A stretch of 64,000 bases of DNA, from positions 1,426,001-1,490,000 of the forward strand of contig OZ254962.1 of the NCBI GenBank assembly GCA_965276005.1. Reading direction: 5' to 3'. The notes beneath the pieces were generated by a model. That model was not told the origin of the DNA. It saw only the letters and a list, made by a program, of their open reading frames with translations, and did not search any database. Position numbers and translations under genes: made by a program. Shown here in pieces: positions 36,779-44,987 of the stretch. The DNA comes from G965232465 sp965276005. Its GTDB lineage: Bacteria > Pseudomonadota > Alphaproteobacteria > JAQWUY01. Positions within the stretch are counted from its first letter, which is position 1; each line of letters starts with the position of its first letter.

Positions 36779-38125
36779 CTATGATGGCTTTTCTTGCACG
36801 GATCTTAATATACCCAATCCGATGGCAAAAAACAGCACAATAGTAAAAATCCCCCACCTTGTGGAATCTGTCATATATGTAACCACTGCGATTAAAAACG
36901 GCAGTACAAAATAGGTCACATTGCCCATAAATCCGTATATGCCAAAGTACGCAGATATTTTGTCTTTGGGGGTGATACGAATCATCAGCGTACGAGATGC
37001 GGACTGGGACGGGGCAAGCCCCAACCCCAACAAGGCACCAAAACATAAAAATACCCATTGGGGCGGCGTGGATAAGAACCCATTGTCGCCAGTGGAAAAA
37101 TGCCACAAGCCAAAAAAGATACTGGTTTTATCGATGCTTAATCCGCCAACTAGCCCGACAATCAAGCACCAAATGGCAATTTGTATCACTCGTTTTGCCC
37201 CAATTTTATCATCGTACCAGCCGCCTAAGAACGCCCCTAAAAATGCAATAACATTCAAAATAATAGCAAAATAGCCCAGTTCCATAGTACTCCACCCAAA
37301 CGATGCAGACGCATAAATGCCAGCAAAGGCAATCACCGCCAAAATCCCGTTGTTATATATCATCCGTGCCAGTAAAAACCGCCAAATATTTGGGTGCTGT
37401 CGAATGTTAGCGATACGGTTTTTTGCATCCCATATGCCCCGTTTTACCGTATCGACAAAGCCGATGTTTTCTGTGCTGGTAACTTCTTTATTGTATATAA
37501 CAAACGGTACGATAAACACAGCAAACCATACAACCGCAAGCATAGTAGAAAATCTTTCTGGTTCAAATAGCTGTTTGTTTAACCCAAACGCCGGCGTTTC
37601 TGGGAGCATAAACAGGACAAAAAATATGCCCAAACTGATAATCCCCCCCACATACGACATACCATAGGCAAAGCCCGATAACCCCCCTACCCGCTGTTTG
37701 TCGATAACATACGCCAACATGGCATTGTTAAAAATAATCGCCACTTCTGCAAACAGAGTCGCCATACAAAACATACCCACCATAAACACCGCATACCACG
37801 CCGGCGACATACCTATGGGCAATCCCCAAATACTGGCACAAAATAGCATGGCAAGTGCCGATGTCCACAGGGTTTTTCGCTTTAACCCGCCGCTGACATT
37901 TGCCACAAATCCGGCAACAACGGTGGCAACGGCAATAACCGCATACACGCCCCCCATAATCGCCCCCCACAACGATTGGGCATCCGTAGTGGTGTCGACC
38001 AAAGTGCCAACCAACACGGTATTTGTCAAATAGGGAACAAAAATAAAAGTCGTTACCACCGTAAAAAATGGCTGAAACGCCCAATCAAAAGACGCCCACC
38101 CCCATTGCGATTTTGTATACAGCAT
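36779..38125 (-). CDS. MFS transporter, UMF1 (Atg22-like) family
   Basis: A 448-aa permease with about 12 membrane spans. It opens WGWASFDWAFQPFFTVVTTFIF, the tryptophan-rich start typical of UMF1 proteins, and has the loop GGWYDDKIGAKRVIQIA, the MFS motif between helices, in the second half. UMF1/Atg22-type carriers are thought to export small solutes such as amino acids, though substrates are mostly untested. GAAAGGAAG precedes the ATG. It is monocistronic and divergent from tRNA-Met. Confidence 0.85.
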   Translation of the reverse strand: MLYTKSQWGWASFDWAFQPFFTVVTTFIFVPYLTNTVLVGTLVDTTTDAQSLWGAIMGGVYAVIAVATVVAGFVANVSGGLKRKTLWTSALAMLFCASIWGLPIGMSPAWYAVFMVGMFCMATLFAEVAIIFNNAMLAYVIDKQRVGGLSGFAYGMSYVGGIISLGIFFVLFMLPETPAFGLNKQLFEPERFSTMLAVVWFAVFIVPFVIYNKEVTSTENIGFVDTVKRGIWDAKNRIANIRQHPNIWRFLLARMIYNNGILAVIAFAGIYASASFGWSTMELGYFAIILNVIAFLGAFLGGWYDDKIGAKRVIQIAIWCLIVGLVGGLSIDKTSIFFGLWHFSTGDNGFLSTPPQWVFLCFGALLGLGLAPSQSASRTLMIRITPKDKISAYFGIYGFMGNVTYFVLPFLIAVVTYMTDSTRWGIFTIVLFFAIGLGILRSVQEKPS

Positions 38126-38220
38126 AGAGTCTTCCTTTCAAAAATATAGCACACAAACAGTGTATACCATGTCGCTGGCAAAAAATATACTATATAAAAC
38201 CAAAATGGCAAAATTGACCC

Positions 38221-38249
38221 TTGACACAGTAGATAAAAATCCCTATATA
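38221..38249 (+). promoter_or_regulatory. Promoter of tRNA-Met
   Basis: TTGACA (38221-38226), a 17-nt spacer and TATATA (38244-38249), 18 nt before the tRNA 5' end. Confidence 0.8.
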
Positions 38250-38267
38250 CATAATACACTAAAACAT

Positions 38268-38344
38268 GGCGCTGTAGCTCAGCTGGTTAGAGCAGTGGAA
38301 TCATAATCCATGTGTCCGGGGTTCAAGTCCCTGCAGCGCCACCA
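38268..38344 (+). tRNA. tRNA-Met (CAT), elongator type
   Basis: Acceptor GGCGCTG pairs with CAGCGCC, the D-arm is AGCTCAGCTGGTTAGAGC, the anticodon stem GTGGA/TCCAT carries loop ATCATAA with anticodon CAT, the T-arm is GTTCAAGTC, and CCA is encoded. The first base pair G-C argues against an initiator tRNA. A lysidine-modified tRNA-Ile is possible, but the body resembles alphaproteobacterial elongator tRNA-Met. Confidence 0.93.
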
Positions 38345-38450
38345 TTTTTTCGCCACTGTTTTTTCGACTATATTGCCAAATTTTAGATGTTACCCTGTTT
38401 GGTGTTGTGCATATATAGCCCGTTTATGCTTGGCAACATACTATACGGGC

Positions 38451-38679
38451 ATTTGGAAAAAAATAGTATTGATAATGGCGATAAGTTTTATTGTATCCGC
38501 AATGCGGCGGCGGTAGTGGTGGGGGCAGCGGCGGCGGTACCACCACATCACAAAATGCTCCAGAAATTGACAATAGAATGATGAGAAGTGCGAAAAATGG
38601 CGATGTGGACAACAATGCGTTCTTCCTGTGTTCGATTATTAATATGTTGGTTGGTGGATATACTGCCGAAACACAATAA
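38451..38679 (+). pseudogene. Possible frameshifted small lipoprotein gene
   Basis: One frame reads WKKIVLIMAISFIVSA, a good lipoprotein signal, and ends at 38501. Shifting by one base, the next frame continues C-GGGSGGGSGGGTTTSQN and runs 59 residues to a stop at 38679. Joined, they make a lipobox (VSA-C) and a glycine-rich linker. The extra A near 38501 breaks the frame, and no good start codon precedes the signal, so this is probably a relic or a sequencing slip. The rest of 38345-38714 shows nothing further. Confidence 0.35.
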
Positions 38680-38714
38680 CTAATACAAGCCCCCTAGCCT
38701 ACGGGAGCTTTTCG

Positions 38715-39962
38715 TTATCGTTTGGTGTTTGCCCGTATGGCATCGCCGATGGTGTTTGTGTTGTGTTCGCTAACTCCATAAGTGGTGGCTAAGCGGTGCC
38801 AATCGCTCAGGGCGTCTATGGTTTTTTCGATGCTGTGGTGTATTTCGGTGGTACTTAAAGACGCAGATTCCCCCAATTTTACCAAGTCGGCTATTGTAAT
38901 GTTGCCACCTTTGCCCATCACCGTAGTACTTTGTTCACCGTTAAGCCCATGTGCATATGTGATGTCGTATGCGGGCGACACTTGCCATGTGCCGTGTTTA
39001 TCCATAAGAAAACTGAAATTTTTACCGTGATCGTCTTGGTTGTGGGATAAGACATTAAATACCGCCATCTGAAACACTTTGTATACTTGCCGTATATCAT
39101 GGGTTAAGTGCAGGGTCAGTCTGAGTATGTCTTGGTAATCGAGCATAGGCGTGCGAAAATCCGCATGTAACAGCCCACATGCGGTGTGTTTGTGGTATCG
39201 GGTTTTGCCGTCCGTGTCGAACCGCTCGACCGCAAAATACCCCGCCCCCGATTGTGCTTCGAACAAATGCGTATGGCACATATGCAGCCCAGCATTTTTT
39301 GCCATTTTTGCATATACAAATTCAATGGCACCGCTATCGGCACCATCGTTTGTATTGGCAAATTTTACCAGCCACGGGCTGTACCCAGTGGCGGTGTGTT
39401 GCCCATACACAATGTGTGTTTTTTGCTTGTTTACAGAAATTAACGCTTTTGGTCTTGCCCCCGCCGAAGACCCATTGAGAGCAAGCATCGTTGGTAAAAC
39501 CTCCGTAGGTTGTCCTTGTAAAATAGCCTGTGCGTGTTCGTACACCATATCCAGCACCATACCGTCCACCATATCCCATGTGCTGTAATCTGGTGTGTAC
39601 ACCAACGCCCCCAAGCCCCTATGCCCCACATATGCCAATCGATCTAGAGAGGTTATATCAACAGGGGAAATACCCTGTTCTTGCATATATCGATCAAACA
39701 GCAACCGCCCCCATCCGTCAGGCAAGCTGTCATCAAACACCCCCGCCAAGCCGTTAAACGGCTGTTTCGGCAACGGCTGTACCGCTGATTGCAATGGTAA
39801 CGCTATCGGCGATATGGCAAGGTTTTTGTCGAGTATATCATCGTCATACGCAAAATATATGCGATTACCAGACAAGGCAAGCTGCCCCACCGCCACTGTA
39901 GTATCTGTGGTATCGCCAAAATCCAGCTGTACTCGTATGGTTTTTGTATGTCCGATTGCCAT
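38715..39962 (-). CDS. hipA: HipA-family serine/threonine kinase toxin
   Basis: A 415-aa HipA-like kinase. The N-terminal subdomain has the GVFDDSLPDGWGRLLFDR block (about 73-90). The ATP-binding glycine-rich loop is LNGSSAGARPKALI, and the catalytic segment is FNVLSHNQDDHGKNFSFLMD, with the Asp and Asn residues required for phosphotransfer; the activation part SPAYDITYAH follows. HipA kinases phosphorylate glutamyl-tRNA synthetase or other targets and cause growth arrest. The ATG at 39962 lies 4 nt after the hipB stop. A longer frame from a TTG at 40001 would overlap hipB and is less likely. Confidence 0.9.
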   Translation of the reverse strand: MAIGHTKTIRVQLDFGDTTDTTVAVGQLALSGNRIYFAYDDDILDKNLAISPIALPLQSAVQPLPKQPFNGLAGVFDDSLPDGWGRLLFDRYMQEQGISPVDITSLDRLAYVGHRGLGALVYTPDYSTWDMVDGMVLDMVYEHAQAILQGQPTEVLPTMLALNGSSAGARPKALISVNKQKTHIVYGQHTATGYSPWLVKFANTNDGADSGAIEFVYAKMAKNAGLHMCHTHLFEAQSGAGYFAVERFDTDGKTRYHKHTACGLLHADFRTPMLDYQDILRLTLHLTHDIRQVYKVFQMAVFNVLSHNQDDHGKNFSFLMDKHGTWQVSPAYDITYAHGLNGEQSTTVMGKGGNITIADLVKLGESASLSTTEIHHSIEKTIDALSDWHRLATTYGVSEHNTNTIGDAIRANTKR

Positions 39963-39966
39963 GTGC

Positions 39967-40281
39967 TTACTGGTGTTTGCTACGCCCTTGTTTATTGGCA
40001 ACCATAGGGCGATGGTTTAATACATCGTTGATATTTTTAAATGCTTTGGCATCCGATTTGGTCGATGCCACCACTTGCTCCAGCCCCCCTAGTACCATTT
40101 GCATTTTTAAAAACGATGCCAGCGATATGTGTCCTGTTTGCTCAAATTTGCGTACAGTCGCTAGTGGCACCCCCGATCGATTCGCTAGTGCCCGTTGTGT
40201 AAGTCGACATTGCAACCGTTGCTGCCGTACATGCATCCGTATCTTTTGTTGTGCCTCAAACGCACTCATAAGTAACATCAT
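39967..40281 (-). CDS. hipB: HipB-family antitoxin and repressor
   Basis: A 104-aa protein with a Cro/C1-type helix-turn-helix (about 24-66): CRLTQRALANRSGVPLATVR followed by KFEQTGHISLASFLKM. The tail (about 67-104) is basic. HipB binds HipA and represses the operon. It precedes hipA by 4 nt. Three in-frame ATG codons lie close together (40281, 40278, 40269) with only a weak GGGGGT site upstream, so the exact start is uncertain. The promoter overlaps an inverted repeat at 40311-40332. Confidence 0.85.
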   Translation of the reverse strand: MMLLMSAFEAQQKIRMHVRQQRLQCRLTQRALANRSGVPLATVRKFEQTGHISLASFLKMQMVLGGLEQVVASTKSDAKAFKNINDVLNHRPMVANKQGRSKHQ

Positions 40282-40310
40282 AATAGTATTAACCCCCTAT
40301 TTGTACCAAT

Positions 40311-40346
40311 AAATACCATTATAATAGTATTTATGTCATTATGCAA
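40311..40346 (-). promoter_or_regulatory. hipBA promoter with operator over the -10 box
   Basis: On the minus strand TTGCAT (40346-40341), a 17-nt spacer and TATAAT (40323-40318). AAATAC (40311-40316) and GTATTT (40327-40332) are inverted arms bracketing the -10 box, well placed for autorepression by HipB. A partial second arm (AGTATT) is at 40285-40290. Confidence 0.6.
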
Positions 40347-40395
40347 GTTTTTATTTGTTGTTAAGAAACAACAACAGAGCGTAACGAAAATCTAT

Positions 40396-40409
40396 CCCCC
40401 CCCCCCCCC
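40396..40409. repeat. Run of 14 C at the end of frcA
   Basis: The homopolymer begins at the last base of the frcA stop codon (TAG followed by G on the minus strand). Length changes would not alter the protein. It may nevertheless vary between cells or be hard to sequence. Confidence 0.8.
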
Positions 40410-41182
40410 TAATCTGTGGGAGGTTTTGATGCACCGGTCATAAATGCCACCGCTTCTGCCATAGAATACTTGGACGGATCGATGGTACACAACCGTTTAC
40501 CTAAACGGTGTATGTGTATGCGATCGGCAATTTCGAACACATGGGGCATGTTGTGGCTGATTAAAATAATCGATACGCCTTTTGCCTGTACTTCCTTGAT
40601 TAAGTCTAGGACTTTGCGACTTTCTTTGACGCCAAGGGCGGCGGTGGGTTCGTCCAAGATAATCACATCGCCACCAAATGCGGTTGCCCGGGCGATGGCA
40701 ACCCCCTGTCGCTGTCCGCCCGATAGGGTTTCCACCGCTTGGTTGATGTTCTGTACGGTCATCAGCCCCAATTCGGACAGCTTAGTGCGGGCAATCCGTT
40801 GCATAGCCGGGTGATCGAGCATTTTAAACACCGTTCCCAACACCCCTTGTCGTCTTACTTCCCGTCCCATAAACATGTTGTCGACAATCGACAACGCCGG
40901 CGATAATGCCAAGTTTTGATACACGGTTTCAATCCCCGCCCGCCGAGCGTCCAAAGGCGATTGAAAATGTACCTTTTGCCCCTTCAACCATATGTCGCCC
41001 TCATCCACTTGAATAGCCCCAGAAATCGCCTTAATCAAAGACGATTTACCCGCCCCATTGTCACCAATAATCGCCAGTATCTCGCCCGCATATACATCAA
41101 AATCAGAATAATCTAAGGCGGTAACCCGTCCATATCGCTTGACCACCCCACGGGCTTTTAAAATGGGTTGTTGTTGCTCCAT
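40409..41182 (-). CDS. frcA: Sugar ABC transporter ATP-binding protein, FrcA-like
   Basis: A single ABC ATPase domain of 257 aa: Walker A IGDNGAGKSSL, Q-loop VYQNLAL, signature LSGGQRQGVAIARA, Walker B DVIILDEPTAALG and switch His in ISHNM. One-domain ATPases of the CUT2 class that pair with FrcC-type permeases import fructose, mannose or ribose in rhizobia. The start at 41182 overlaps the stop of the permease gene as TAATG, so translation is coupled; in-frame codons upstream lie inside the permease gene. Because an inositol locus is in the same window, inositol is an alternative substrate. Confidence 0.85.
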   Translation of the reverse strand: MEQQQPILKARGVVKRYGRVTALDYSDFDVYAGEILAIIGDNGAGKSSLIKAISGAIQVDEGDIWLKGQKVHFQSPLDARRAGIETVYQNLALSPALSIVDNMFMGREVRRQGVLGTVFKMLDHPAMQRIARTKLSELGLMTVQNINQAVETLSGGQRQGVAIARATAFGGDVIILDEPTAALGVKESRKVLDLIKEVQAKGVSIILISHNMPHVFEIADRIHIHRLGKRLCTIDPSKYSMAEAVAFMTGASKPPTD

Positions 41183-42261
41183 TATGCCGACACCTTTCTT
41201 ATCCATTGATCGATAGCAACCGCAATAATAATTAACCAGCCGATGGCAAACACTTGCCACAACACATCTACGCCGGCTAAGCGTAAACCAGACTGAAACA
41301 CGCCGACAATTAACGCCCCAAACAACGCCCCCAAAATCGACCCTCGACCGCCAAATAACGATATACCGCCGATCACCACCGCCGTAATAGATTGTAAATT
41401 TGCCTCATAAAACGATTGCGGCGATATGGATCCCACCCGTCCAATCGCCGACCACGCCCCAACAGCACACAAAAACCCTACCAGAGCATACACAGAAATA
41501 AGGGTTCTGTCGGTGCGAATACCGGACAGCTCCGCCGCTTCCTTATCGTCACCAATAGCGTATACATGCCGTCCCCATGCGGTTTTGTTTAAGGCGTACC
41601 AAAGGACAGCAAAAATCCCTATAAGCAGTATCGACCCATAAGTAATACGGGCACCCCCCACAGCAATCTGATTGCCAAAAAATTTTAACAGCGGGGCGAT
41701 GGTGTCGATGTCCTGCGAACGAATAGATTGGGCACCCGATAGCCATAAATTTAAGGCAAAGAAAATGTTCCATGTCCCCAGTGTTACGATAAACGGCGGC
41801 AGTTTTACTTTGGTCACCAAAATGCCGTTCATCATACCGGCTAGTATCCCAAACACCCCGCCAATAGCCAACGATATAGGCACGGGTATGCCAAAGGTTA
41901 TACTTAATTTGCCCATAATGACACTTACCAGCACCATAATCGCCGCAACCGATAAATCGATACCGGCGGTTAAAATCACCAAACTTTGTGCCGCCGCCAA
42001 CACACCAATAATCGACACCTGCTGAATAATTAAAGTCAAATTAAACGCAGAAAAAAACCGTCCTCCCGCAACCATACCAAAGATCACCGTACTCACTACC
42101 AATACAATAATCGGCACCATAGTGGGATTTTCATGCAGGAAATGCTGTATACGGACACTAACAGTGCGATATGGGTCATCGAAACACACAACCGCAGTAT
42201 CGCTGTCATCTAACGGCTGCTCAAAATTCTGCCCTTTACGAGCTGGTGTATGTTTTGCCAT
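41182..42261 (-). CDS. frcC: Sugar ABC transporter permease, FrcC-like
   Basis: A 359-aa CUT2 permease with about 8-10 membrane helices and the RbsC/FrcC signature region GRHVYAIGDDKEAAELSGI (about 239-257), the EAA-like loop that contacts the ATPase. The N-terminal 60 residues are soluble and polar, longer than in RbsC, as in FrcC. The gene sits between the binding protein and the ATPase, with a stable hairpin in the 138-nt gap after frcB. Confidence 0.85.
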   Translation of the reverse strand: MAKHTPARKGQNFEQPLDDSDTAVVCFDDPYRTVSVRIQHFLHENPTMVPIIVLVVSTVIFGMVAGGRFFSAFNLTLIIQQVSIIGVLAAAQSLVILTAGIDLSVAAIMVLVSVIMGKLSITFGIPVPISLAIGGVFGILAGMMNGILVTKVKLPPFIVTLGTWNIFFALNLWLSGAQSIRSQDIDTIAPLLKFFGNQIAVGGARITYGSILLIGIFAVLWYALNKTAWGRHVYAIGDDKEAAELSGIRTDRTLISVYALVGFLCAVGAWSAIGRVGSISPQSFYEANLQSITAVVIGGISLFGGRGSILGALFGALIVGVFQSGLRLAGVDVLWQVFAIGWLIIIAVAIDQWIRKVSA

Positions 42262-42312
42262 AAAAAAATATCCTAATATACGCCATACATTAAAAACACC
42301 ATACCCCCAAAC

Positions 42313-42347
42313 AAGGGTATTAAAGAAATATTTTCTCTAACACCCTT
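42313..42347 (-). promoter_or_regulatory. Intercistronic stem-loop between frcB and frcC
   Basis: Two 16-nt arms (42313-42328 and 42332-42347) pair with a few mismatches around a 3-nt loop. Hairpins after binding-protein genes commonly protect the upstream mRNA and lower downstream expression; that role is inferred. Confidence 0.5.
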
Positions 42348-42399
42348 TGCTCCGATCCTATCTGTCGCATGCCCCGACCCTGTCTGTCGCACCGTTATA

Positions 42400-43413
42400 C
42401 TATCCCCAGCACAATTTTTTTGCTTCTGTCGAGGTAATAGAAGGCACGCCGGCAACGGGGCGGTCTGTCACCAGTTTTACCCCTGTGTCATAAAAGTCTA
42501 AACCGGGGGTATTTGCGGGTTTTCTGCCCGTTTCTGCCCATACTTTAATGGCTTCGATGCCTTTGGCTGCCATCAACAAGGGAAATTGCATCGAAGTGGC
42601 ACCAATCACCCCATCGGCGACATTTTGCACGCCCGGACAGCCGCCGTCGACGGACACGATAAGGGCTTGTCTTTCCAATCCCACCGCTTTTAGTGCCTCG
42701 TACGCACCGGCGGCAGCGGGTTCGTTAATGGTATACACCACATTGATAGTTGGGTCTTTTTGCAACAGGTTTTCCATCGCTTGCCGTCCCCCTTGTTCGT
42801 TGCCCCGGGTCACATCGTTACCGACAATCCGTCTGTCGGTTTCATCGCCATTTTTCTTGGGGTCTTTAATATCGATACCAAAGCCTTTTAAGAAACCATT
42901 GTTACGCATGTAGTCCACCGACACGCCCAAGACACTTAAATCCAACAGGGCAATGCGGGCTTTTGCTGGATTTGGCATGGCTTTATACGCCCATTCGCCA
43001 ATCAATTCACCGGCTCTGAAGTTGTCTGTGGCAAAGGTGGCATCCGCCACATCTGCTGGATCGAATGGTGTATCTAGGGCAATAACCAAAATACCCGCCT
43101 GTCGTGCCTGTGTTACAATGGGGGTGAGTTCCAGACTGCTGGTTGCGGTGATTAAGATACCTTTGGCACCGGAGGCAATACAGGTCTCGACGGCGGCAAT
43201 CTGCGTCTCCACATCGCCATCTATCTTACCGGCAAATGTTTTTAAGGAAATATTATTTTCCGCCGCCGCTTTTTTTGCCCCTTCCTTCATCTTTACAAAG
43301 AATGGATTGGTATCCGTCTTGGTGATTAAGCACGCCTCAATCCGATCCGCCTGTGCCATTGTCGACACAAACAACAACCCTAACCCGCACATAATTTTAC
43401 ACAATTTTATCAT
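42400..43413 (-). CDS. frcB: Sugar ABC transporter substrate-binding protein, FrcB-like
   Basis: A 337-aa periplasmic binding protein of the Peripla_BP_4 family with a signal peptide (MIKLCKIMCGLGLLFVSTMAQA). The core shows the ribose-binding-protein pattern: CLITKTDTNPFFVKMKEGAKKAA, the hinge GILVIALDTPFDP, and VDGGCPGVQNVADGVIGATSMQFP. It heads the operon frcB-frcC-frcA. The likely ligand is fructose or a related sugar by analogy with the rhizobial frcBCAK set, which also has the kinase gene found divergently here; myo-inositol (IbpA-like) cannot be excluded. A purine-rich AGAGAGA stretch precedes the ATG. Confidence 0.85.
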   Translation of the reverse strand: MIKLCKIMCGLGLLFVSTMAQADRIEACLITKTDTNPFFVKMKEGAKKAAAENNISLKTFAGKIDGDVETQIAAVETCIASGAKGILITATSSLELTPIVTQARQAGILVIALDTPFDPADVADATFATDNFRAGELIGEWAYKAMPNPAKARIALLDLSVLGVSVDYMRNNGFLKGFGIDIKDPKKNGDETDRRIVGNDVTRGNEQGGRQAMENLLQKDPTINVVYTINEPAAAGAYEALKAVGLERQALIVSVDGGCPGVQNVADGVIGATSMQFPLLMAAKGIEAIKVWAETGRKPANTPGLDFYDTGVKLVTDRPVAGVPSITSTEAKKLCWG

Positions 43414-43465
43414 GGTCTCTCTCTTTCTATATTCAAGTAATTTTAACCGTTATTTTACATGGTGT

Positions 43466-43518
43466 TTTTTGTGGTTTCTTTCGTGGTTTACGACCCCTTT
43501 CGTAGTTCCTTTCGTGGT
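43466..43518. promoter_or_regulatory. Four direct repeats upstream of frcB
   Basis: CTTTCGTGGT or close variants occur at 43466-43475 (TTTTTGTGGT), 43478-43487, 43497-43506 (CTTTCGTAGT) and 43509-43518, with start spacings of 12, 19 and 12 nt, that is, two pairs. They lie 53-105 nt upstream of the frcB ATG, between frcB and frcK. They are probable binding sites for a sugar-responsive regulator. Confidence 0.55.
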
Positions 43519-43606
43519 CTGCCTTTCTTTTTAACACTTGTATCACCATGTTTTTAAAGTATAGATAAAAGATTTTGAAATGTCAATATAAAAACATGCG
43601 TGTATA

Positions 43607-43615
43607 TGTTATAAT
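43607..43615 (+). promoter_or_regulatory. Extended -10 promoter of the frcK-like gene
   Basis: TGT followed by a perfect TATAAT (43610-43615). No good -35 is visible at 17 nt, typical of extended -10 promoters. The transcript would start near 43622. Confidence 0.55.
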
Positions 43616-43629
43616 ACTTAACAAACTTA

Positions 43630-44265
43630 ATGGATATTTTAAAAATGGTGCATATAAACAAACACACATTGGTGACCAAAATCAAACAGCATGCCGAATC
43701 TAGCCCCCGTGTGTTAATAGCAGTGGTGGGACCGCCGGCATCTGGCAAGTCTACTTTTGCCGAAAGTTTACGGCAAGATTTAGGCAAACACAGCTGTGTT
43801 TTGCCTATGGACGGGTTTCACTTGGACAATACCACTTTAACAAACAGAGGCATATTACACCACAAAGGGGCACCACACACCTTCGATGTCGCAGCATTTG
43901 TACAGCTGATAACCACCGTTAAACAGGCAAAAACACCCATTGCCTATCCCACATTTGATCGCAGCAACGATTGTGTCGTAACCGATGGGGGCTGTGTTGC
44001 ACAAACCGCCAAATATATTATAGTCGAAGGCAACTACCTGTTGTTAAACAACGGACATTGGGCGGATGTTATGCCACTGTGGGATATAAGTGTGTATTTG
44101 CATGTACCCAAGAAAGTATTACGGCAACGGCTGATCGACCGGTGGCTGTATTATGGGCTGTCCCGTCAAGACGCCATAAAACGGGCGAAAAACAACGATT
44201 TAAAAAATGCTATGATTGTCAAAGACACATCGGCACAAGCGGATTATACCATATGTGGAGTCTAG
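43630..44265 (+). CDS. frcK: FrcK-like P-loop kinase
   Basis: A 211-aa P-loop kinase of the uridine-kinase/pantothenate-kinase type: Walker A GPPASGKSTFAESL (about 36-49), PMDGFHLDN (about 61-69) and IVEGNYLLL, as in the rhizobial FrcK encoded with the fructose transporter. The phosphoryl acceptor is not established. It is divergent from frcB. Two ATG codons (43630, 43645) are possible; neither has a clear ribosome site and the first is only about 8 nt from the predicted transcript start. The stop codon lies inside a dispersed repeat (TCTAGGGGG), so the last residues may have been set by its insertion. Confidence 0.8.
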   Translation: MDILKMVHINKHTLVTKIKQHAESSPRVLIAVVGPPASGKSTFAESLRQDLGKHSCVLPMDGFHLDNTTLTNRGILHHKGAPHTFDVAAFVQLITTVKQAKTPIAYPTFDRSNDCVVTDGGCVAQTAKYIIVEGNYLLLNNGHWADVMPLWDISVYLHVPKKVLRQRLIDRWLYYGLSRQDAIKRAKNNDLKNAMIVKDTSAQADYTICGV

Positions 44266-44288
44266 GGGGATCCGCCCTCAGCGGTTGC
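44259..44288. repeat. Dispersed intergenic repeat, partial copy at the frcK stop
   Basis: AGTCTAGGGGGATCCGCCC followed by TCAGCGGTTGC. The first part matches the copy at 5112-5133 and the second matches 5222-5236; in this copy the intervening 90 nt are missing. The frcK stop codon TAG is part of it. Confidence 0.55.
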
Positions 44289-44309
44289 CATGTACAAACG
44301 CTTTATACA

Positions 44310-44987
44310 TCATGCACCATGTGTACGGGTGCCAAATATAGCCGTGCCGATTCTGATGATGGTCGATCCCAAATTGATGGCATCATCATAATCGGCAGAC
44401 ATGCCCATAGACAGTTTTTCTAACCCATTGGCGTGTGCCAATTTTCTCAGCAACGCAAAGTGCGGGGCGGGGTAATCGCATACGGGGGGGATACACATTA
44501 AACCGACCACTGGCAAGCTGTGCGACTTGGCAAATGCCACCATTTTTTCCGTGTCTGCCACAGGCACACCGTTTTTTTGTGTTTCTGCACCGGTGTTAAT
44601 TTGGATGTAAATATCCGGGTGCCAATCGGGGGTATTTTGCATATGTTTTTTGATTTCCAACACCAATTTTTCTGAATCCACCGTATGAATGGCATCGACC
44701 AAATGGGGCAGATATTTTACTTTGTTGCGTTGTAACCCGCCGATTAAGTGCAATTGTATATGGTCGTATTCGGATTTTAACTGTCTCCATTTGTCCCGAC
44801 ATTCTTGCACTTTGTTTTCGCCAAACACCCGATGTCCTGCGTCCAGTACCGGACGAATATGCGACAGGTCATAGGTCTTCGACACCGCCATCACCTGCAC
44901 GGTGTCGACAGCCCGTTCTGCTTTGCGGCACGATTCTTTAAGATTGTCCATAAATGCGGTAAATTTCTCTGTCATTTTCTCTGTCAT
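44310..44987 (-). CDS. YggS family PLP-binding protein
   Basis: A 225-aa alanine-racemase-fold protein without racemase activity that buffers pyridoxal phosphate (YggS/PLPBP). The PLP lysine lies in MAVSKTYDL (about residue 37). The family blocks FGENKVQE, HLIGGLQRNK and LSMGMSADYDDAINLGST are complete, and IRIGTAIFG closes the phosphate site. The ATG overlaps the stop of the preceding glucosaminidase gene as TAATG. The first 12 coding bases ATGACAGAGAAA occur twice in tandem, giving MTEKMTEK and a second possible start at 44975. Confidence 0.93.
   Translation of the reverse strand: MTEKMTEKFTAFMDNLKESCRKAERAVDTVQVMAVSKTYDLSHIRPVLDAGHRVFGENKVQECRDKWRQLKSEYDHIQLHLIGGLQRNKVKYLPHLVDAIHTVDSEKLVLEIKKHMQNTPDWHPDIYIQINTGAETQKNGVPVADTEKMVAFAKSHSLPVVGLMCIPPVCDYPAPHFALLRKLAHANGLEKLSMGMSADYDDAINLGSTIIRIGTAIFGTRTHGA

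Noticed and set aside
38424..38615. Minus-strand proline-rich peptide with an apparent signal sequence
   Set aside because: It is the complement of the glycine-rich lipoprotein-like stretch, with no ribosome site.
40396..40409. C14 tract as a phase-variation switch for frcA
   Set aside because: The tract starts at the last base of the stop codon, so length changes cannot alter the frcA product.
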